From the NCBI GenBank assembly GCA_905233595.1, contig CAJOFI010000013.1:1-8892 (forward strand): a stretch of 8,892 bases of DNA, written 5' to 3'. A program made the position numbers and the translations under genes. Below, piece by piece: positions 4,877 through 8,892 of this stretch. The notes beneath the pieces were generated by a model. That model made no database searches and was not told the DNA's origin. It worked only from the letters and a program-made list of their open reading frames with translations. The stretch is from an uncultured Oscillospiraceae bacterium. Lineage in GTDB: Bacteria; Bacillota; Clostridia; Oscillospirales; Oscillospiraceae. Positions within the stretch are counted from its first letter, which is position 1; each line of letters begins with the position of its first letter.

Positions 4877-6730
4877 ATGAAGAAGAAATCTGTTTCAAAA
4901 CCCAAAAAGCTGCCGTTTTTTGGCATCGGCAAAATTTTGCCCTATCTGAAAAACTACAAGGGCGCGCTCGCCGTGATGATCCTCGGGAGCGTCGTGGGCA
5001 GCGTCTATGACGTGGTGATCCCGGTCTTTCAGCGCTACGCTCTGAACCACTTCATCGCCCTCGGCACGCTGGAGGGCCTGCCGCTCTACATCGTGCTCTA
5101 CCTCGGCGCCATCGTGCTGGCCGCGCTTGTAAACTACGCCGCGGCCTACAACGGCACGAAAATCGAGGTCGGCGTGGACAAGGATCTGCGCAACGACGCC
5201 TTCTCCCACCTGCAGACCCTGTCCTTCTCCTACTTCAACCAGAACAGCGTCGGCTACGTCCACTCCCGCGTCATGTCCGATACGGGGCGCATCGGCCAGC
5301 TCGTGAGCTGGACGGTGCTCGAGAGCATCTGGCAGCTCGGCTATGTGGTCGGCGCGGTGGTGGTCATGTTCGCGATCAACGCCCGCCTCGCGGCGCTGGT
5401 GGTGGCGGTGCTGCCCCTCGCGGTGTTGTTTTACGCGATCTTCCAGGGCAAGCTCACCCGCGTCAACCGCGAGATGCGCGAGCTCAATTCCCAGATCACC
5501 GGGGACTTCAACGAGGGCATCACCGGCGCGCGCACGATCAAGACCCTCGTCATCGAGGAGAGCATGGAGCGCGCCTTCGTGGACGATACCGCGAAGATGC
5601 GCCGCAAGGCGGTGCAGGGGGCGCGGCTGCGCGGCCTCTTCGCCGTGACGATGCATTTCGCCTCGTCGCTGGCGCTCGCGGTGGTGCTGTGGAAGGGCGG
5701 CTACATCGCCAAGACCCAGATCGGCACCTTCTCGCTCTTCATGTCCTATGCCCAGGGCATGATGGAGCCCGTGCGCTGGATCGTGGACGCGATCAGCGAC
5801 CTCATCACGACCCAGGTCAACATCGAGCGCCTGACCCGCCTTTTGGAGACCGAGCCGGACGTGAAGGACTCGCCCGAGGTCGTCGAGCGCTACGGCGACA
5901 GCTTCGAGCCGAAGCGCGAGAACTGGGAGGAGCTGCGCGGCGACGTCGAGTTTGAGGACGTGAGCTTCCGCTACCCCGACGGGGACGAGACGATTTTGGA
6001 GCACTTCAACCTCAAGATCCCCTTCGGCACGAACCTCGCCATCGTGGGGGAGACCGGCGCGGGCAAATCGACGCTGGCAAACCTCATCTGCCGCTTCTAC
6101 GAGCCGACGGCGGGGCGGGTGCTCATCGACGGGCGCGACGCGCGCGATCGCTCCCAGCTCTGGCTGCACGACGCCATCGGCTACGTTTTGCAGACGCCGC
6201 ACCTTTTCTCCGGCACCGTGCGGGAGAACCTGCTCTACGGAAACCCCGACGCGACGGACGAGGACATTCACGCGGCTCTCCGGCTCGTGAGCGCCGAGAG
6301 CGTGATCGAGAAGCTGGAAAAGGGGCTGGACACCGACGTGGGCGAGGGGGGCGACCTGCTCTCCACCGGGGAAAAGCAGCTTCTGAGCTTTGCCCGCGCG
6401 ATCCTCGCCGAGCCGAAGATCCTGGTGCTGGACGAGGCCACCGCCTCCGTGGACACGATCACCGAGCAAAAGATCCAGTCAGCCATCGACACGATCATCC
6501 GAGGCCGCACCTCCATCGTCATCGCCCACCGCCTCTCCACCGTGAAGAACGCGGACGTGATTTTGGTCGTGAAGGACGGCAAGATCATCGAGCAGGGCAG
6601 GCATGAGGAGCTCATGCGGGCGAAAGGGCACTACTACCGCCTCTACACCCGCCAGTATGAGGACGAGGCCACCAGCGCCGTTCTCGGCGTCGTCAAGCGC
6701 GGCACGAGACCGGTCAGCGAAGTTCCTTAA
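4877..6730 (+). CDS. ABC exporter half-transporter, catalytic-site subunit (617 aa)
   Basis: This is the partner of the preceding half-exporter. A Lys-rich N-terminus leads into a six-helix membrane domain (about residues 30-330), then an ATPase with Walker A GETGAGKS (391-398), Q-loop Gln439, Walker B ILVLDE with Asp519 and catalytic Glu520, and His551. The signature is LSTGE (495-499) instead of LSGGQ. In a heterodimer each site pairs Walker A/B of one subunit with the signature of the other. Here the canonical Glu of this protein meets the canonical LSGGQ of its neighbour, while the degenerate Asp meets this degenerate signature, exactly the BmrCD/TM287-288 arrangement. AAAAGG (4864-4869) lies 7 bases before the ATG at 4877. 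An in-frame ATG at 4871 is too close to that site, and longer upstream extensions would overlap the first ABC gene. Confidence 0.92.
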   Translation: MKKKSVSKPKKLPFFGIGKILPYLKNYKGALAVMILGSVVGSVYDVVIPVFQRYALNHFIALGTLEGLPLYIVLYLGAIVLAALVNYAAAYNGTKIEVGVDKDLRNDAFSHLQTLSFSYFNQNSVGYVHSRVMSDTGRIGQLVSWTVLESIWQLGYVVGAVVVMFAINARLAALVVAVLPLAVLFYAIFQGKLTRVNREMRELNSQITGDFNEGITGARTIKTLVIEESMERAFVDDTAKMRRKAVQGARLRGLFAVTMHFASSLALAVVLWKGGYIAKTQIGTFSLFMSYAQGMMEPVRWIVDAISDLITTQVNIERLTRLLETEPDVKDSPEVVERYGDSFEPKRENWEELRGDVEFEDVSFRYPDGDETILEHFNLKIPFGTNLAIVGETGAGKSTLANLICRFYEPTAGRVLIDGRDARDRSQLWLHDAIGYVLQTPHLFSGTVRENLLYGNPDATDEDIHAALRLVSAESVIEKLEKGLDTDVGEGGDLLSTGEKQLLSFARAILAEPKILVLDEATASVDTITEQKIQSAIDTIIRGRTSIVIAHRLSTVKNADVILVVKDGKIIEQGRHEELMRAKGHYYRLYTRQYEDEATSAVLGVVKRGTRPVSEVP

Positions 6731-6782
6731 ATAAATCTTAATGAAATACCCTCTTGGTTCTTAAAGTCCAGGAGGGTATAAT
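6726..6782 (+). promoter_or_regulatory. Promoter and operator-like region of the two-component genes
   Basis: TTGGTT (6754-6759) and a perfect TATAAT (6777-6782) are spaced by 17 bp. Overlying them is an inverted repeat, ATACCCTCTTGG (6746-6757) and CCAGGAGGGTAT (6768-6779), with one G-T wobble in 12 pairs. CTTAA also recurs at 6726-6730, 6737-6741 and 6760-6764. The first two are 11 bp apart and the third is 23 bp further, close to helical-turn spacing, as expected for OmpR/PhoB-type direct repeats. Autoregulation by the downstream regulator is plausible but inferred. The hairpin lacks a T-run, so it is a poor terminator for the ABC gene. Confidence 0.6.
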
Positions 6783-6808
6783 CATCTCGAACGAAGGGAG
6801 AGGATGGC

Positions 6809-7495
6809 ATGGCTAAAATCCTCATTTGCGACGACGAGCCGGACATTGTCGCGGCGCTGAAAATCTATCTCGAGGCCGAGGGCTACGAGACCCTCTGCGC
6901 CCGCAACGGGCAGGAGGCGCTGGAGCTGCTGCGCCGGAACGAGGTGCAGCTTGTGCTCTTGGACGTTATGATGCCCGTGCTCGACGGCATCGGCGCGATG
7001 GCGCGGCTGCGGGAGGAATCGAACGTCCCGGTCATCCTGCTGACCGCGAAGGGCGAGGACACGGACAAGGTGCTGGGGCTCAACGTCGGCGCGGACGATT
7101 ACGTCACCAAGCCCTTCAACCCCGTGGAGCTTTTAGCGCGCGTGCGCTCCCAATTGCGGCGCTATCTGCAACTGGGCGGCGGCGTGAAGCGGGAGAGCCT
7201 GCTGCGCCTCGGCGGCGTGGCGCTGGACGATAAGACGAAGAGCGTCACGCTCGACGGCGAGCCGGTTAGCCTCACGCCGCGCGAGTTTGAGATTTTGAAG
7301 CTTCTCATGCAGAGCCCGGGCGAGGTCTTCGCGCCGAAGACGATCTACCGCCGCGTCTGGAACGAGGAACCCTACGGCGCGGAGAGCACCGTCGCGGTGC
7401 ACATCCGCCATCTGCGCGAGAAGCTGGAGATCAACCCCGCCGAACCGCGCTACATCAAGGCCGTCTGGGGACAGGGCTATAAGTTCGATTCGTAG
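6809..7495 (+). CDS. OmpR/PhoB-family response regulator (228 aa)
   Basis: The N-terminal receiver domain (about 2-118) has the acidic pair Asp8/Asp9, phospho-acceptor Asp52 in LLDVMMP, Thr79 in LLTAK and Lys101 in TKPF. A short linker leads to a C-terminal winged helix (about 132-227) with LTPREFEILKLLMQSPGEVF and the recognition-helix segment TVAVHIRHLREKLE, ending in the usual VWGQGYKF. All phosphorylation residues are intact and length is typical, so it should be a functional DNA-binding transcription factor controlled by a histidine kinase, most likely the one encoded next. GGAG at 6797-6800 with 8-base spacing supports the ATG at 6809. It has its own promoter 78 bases after the ABC genes. 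Control of the neighbouring exporter is an inference from position. VanR-like sequence similarity is from memory and does not imply vancomycin resistance. Confidence 0.95.
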   Translation: MAKILICDDEPDIVAALKIYLEAEGYETLCARNGQEALELLRRNEVQLVLLDVMMPVLDGIGAMARLREESNVPVILLTAKGEDTDKVLGLNVGADDYVTKPFNPVELLARVRSQLRRYLQLGGGVKRESLLRLGGVALDDKTKSVTLDGEPVSLTPREFEILKLLMQSPGEVFAPKTIYRRVWNEEPYGAESTVAVHIRHLREKLEINPAEPRYIKAVWGQGYKFDS

Positions 7496-7497
7496 AC

Positions 7498-7525
7498 GGC
7501 TGAAAAAACTCCGTTTTTTACAGCC
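7498..7525 (+). terminator. Hairpin directly after the response regulator gene
   Basis: GGCTG plus AAAAAAC (7498-7509) pairs with GTTTTTT (7513-7519) and CAGCC (7521-7525) around a TCC loop, with one bulged A. It begins two bases after the stop codon. The T-run lies inside the stem rather than after it, so it may terminate poorly or act as an attenuator that reduces kinase expression, or as a 3'-end stabiliser. Confidence 0.4.
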
Positions 7526-7528
7526 CGG

Positions 7529-7616
7529 TTTTGAGTCGTGAGTTTTGAGTTTTGAGAGGATTTCAGAACTTTTCAGAGAGATCAAAATGTTATCCGTTCT
7601 CCTCAAAACTCAAAAC
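7529..7616. repeat. Inverted repeat of TTTTGAG units between regulator and kinase genes
   Basis: GTTTTGAGTTTTGAG (7542-7556) and CTCAAAACTCAAAAC (7602-7616) are a perfect 15-bp inverted repeat enclosing 45 bases. A further TTTTGAG copy lies at 7529-7535. The layout (short tandem units in inverted orientation, no coding) resembles the TTCACT-tailed element between the two ABC genes, though the sequence differs. It separates the regulator and kinase genes by 146 bases, far more than the few bases usual for such pairs. Confidence 0.6.
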
Positions 7617-7641
7617 CATCCAACAAGGAAGGTGCATTTTT

Positions 7642-8892
7642 ATGAAACAGAGTATGATCGTTAAAGCGCTCGCCGTTGTGCTGCTCTGTGCGGCGGTGCT
7701 GGTGTTTACCGGCTCAGCCCTCGCAAGCTTCGCGCTCTACGACAGCGGGGCGTATACGCTCGGCTACGACGCCGCCGCGCGGGAGATTGTGAACGATACC
7801 GCCTATCAGATGGCAAACGAGGCCGCGATCTATACCCGCAGCGGAAACTATGAGGGCAGCGCCGTTCCCGTGAACTTCCGCTGCGTGATCGAGGATCAGA
7901 GCGGGAAAACGGTCTATTCCGACTACGAGGGCGAGGAGACGCTTTGGGATCGCGTGATCGAGGTCGAACCTGCGCACAGCACCTGGACCTACCCGGCGGA
8001 AGAACTCGAGGTCACGCCGACCCCGCAGCCGTCGGCGGAGCCTTTCGTCACCCCGCCGACCGCGACCTGGGTTTACGAGCTGGAGGACTACGAAACAGGC
8101 GAGCGCTACACCTTCGCAACGGAGGCCGAGCGCAGCGCCTGGGTGAAGGAGCACAGCCTGCGCGTGCACGGCTACGTCCTGCAAAAGCTCCGGCCTGGGG
8201 ACGAGATCTGGAGCCTGCTGTACCTGTTCCGGGCTTTGTACGGCTATCGAAACCTGCTGCCCTGGCTTGCGGCGGGGAGCTTTGTGCTCGGGCTGCTGCT
8301 CTTTGCCTTTCTGATCGCCGCCGCAGGGCACCGCAAGGGCGCGGACGCCGTGCGCGAGAGCTTTGTGGACAGGATCCCGCTCGACATCTTCACGCTGCTG
8401 ATCCTCACCGGGCAGAGCATGGTGTTGATCCCGCTGGCAGACGGGGGCTTACCGCGAAACGTGTTCGGCTTCCTCGTGCTGGGCGTGTGCGAGGTGCTGG
8501 TCGGGCTGCAATTTCTGCTCTGGTGCATGAGTCTCAAGGTGCGCGTCCAGTGCGGCACGGTTTGGAGGAACAACCTCGTCTGCAAGCTCTGGGGCTGGGG
8601 TGTGGGGCTTTTGAAAAAGCTGTGGGCGCTGTGCGTGAGGGCGCTCCGGGTGCTGCCGTTTCTGTGGCGCTGGGTCGCGATCCTGGGTGCGCTGATGCTC
8701 TTCGAGCTGATTTGCTTTGCCGGGGACGGAGAGGGCTTCGTCTTTGTCGTGCACCTCTTCGTGCTCTGCCCGGCGGTGCTGTACCTCGTCTGGCAGGCGC
8801 GGAAGCTGAGAGCGGCGGCGAAGGAGATCGCGCGGGGCAATCTCAACGCCCGCGTGGACACGAAGGGCATGTTCTTTGAACTCAAGGAGCAC
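7642..8892 (+). CDS. Membrane sensor histidine kinase, N-terminal part (417 aa, runs off the window)
   Basis: The frame is open from the ATG at 7642 to the last base (exactly 417 codons), so the gene is truncated by the window. AAGGAAGG at 7625-7632 with 9-base spacing supports the start. Visible parts are a first membrane segment (about 7-31), an extracytoplasmic region (about 32-203) with a Pro/Thr-rich linker (TPTPQPSAEPFVTPPT, 125-140), then about five further hydrophobic segments (about 206-228, 246-266, 272-294, 345-360, 366-384). The last segment leads into a HAMP-like helix, KLRAAAKEIARGNLNARVDT (388-407), then KGMFFELKEH. In clostridial kinases of this type the same wording precedes the DHp domain, where the phosphorylated His lies. 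That core is outside the window, so kinase identity rests on the HAMP-like end and on the regulator next door. The ligand is unknown. Confidence 0.85.
   Translation, partial: MKQSMIVKALAVVLLCAAVLVFTGSALASFALYDSGAYTLGYDAAAREIVNDTAYQMANEAAIYTRSGNYEGSAVPVNFRCVIEDQSGKTVYSDYEGEETLWDRVIEVEPAHSTWTYPAEELEVTPTPQPSAEPFVTPPTATWVYELEDYETGERYTFATEAERSAWVKEHSLRVHGYVLQKLRPGDEIWSLLYLFRALYGYRNLLPWLAAGSFVLGLLLFAFLIAAAGHRKGADAVRESFVDRIPLDIFTLLILTGQSMVLIPLADGGLPRNVFGFLVLGVCEVLVGLQFLLWCMSLKVRVQCGTVWRNNLVCKLWGWGVGLLKKLWALCVRALRVLPFLWRWVAILGALMLFELICFAGDGEGFVFVVHLFVLCPAVLYLVWQARKLRAAAKEIARGNLNARVDTKGMFFELKEH

Noticed and set aside
4895..6469. A 524-codon open frame on the minus strand opposite the second ABC gene
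   Set aside because: It shows the same antisense shadow pattern, with no motif and no ribosome binding site.
7944..8879. A 311-codon + strand frame overlapping the kinase region
   Set aside because: Its composition is Arg/Ala/Gly-rich shadow. The overlapping frame from 7642 has a ribosome binding site, membrane segments and a HAMP-like end.

Overview
The window suggests a Gram-positive gut Firmicute of the Clostridia, probably a GC-rich Oscillospiraceae or Lachnospiraceae relative. The evidence is the gene families present, the strong AGGAGG-type ribosome binding sites, a VanR/PhoB-like regulator with a multi-membrane-segment histidine kinase, and short GC-rich palindromic intergenic repeats of a kind I associate with that group. 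The organism is inferred from style, not from a marker gene.

The left third (1 to about 2,900) differs in character from the rest. Positions 1-420 hold no convincing gene: there are several hairpins, a composite palindromic repeat (151-267), a terminator-like hairpin (311-355) and a clear promoter (384-411) whose spacer is a perfect 14-bp palindrome. The promoter drives a compact four-gene cassette, all on the + strand: a DUF4160 protein, a DUF2442 protein fused to a C-terminal helix-turn-helix, a soluble YdcF/DUF218 protein, and a nucleoside phosphorylase-family protein. The first two look like a toxin-antitoxin-type pair that could control its own promoter. The cassette is closed by a string of terminator-like hairpins (2596-2896). 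It is AT-richer than what follows: 1441-1500 has 19 G/C of 60 by hand count, against 43 of 60 in 3601-3660. It therefore looks like acquired cargo, although no integrase or attachment site is visible.

The right two thirds (2,900 to 8,892) are GC-rich and chromosome-like. Two ABC half-exporters (2947-4761 and 4877-6730) form a clear heterodimeric multidrug-type exporter. The first subunit has Asp in place of the catalytic Glu after Walker B, and the second has a degenerate signature motif, so one ATP site is degenerate and one canonical. They are followed, under a separate promoter, by an OmpR/PhoB-family response regulator (6809-7495) and the N-terminal 417 residues of its probable partner histidine kinase (7642 to the window edge). 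The kinase is cut off just before its catalytic core. The two-component system plausibly controls the exporter, itself, or both.

Short palindromic repeats sit inside both of these gene pairs (4778-4860 and 7498-7616), separating genes that would normally be almost adjacent. The long reading frames antisense to the ABC genes are shadows caused by high GC content and are not genes.
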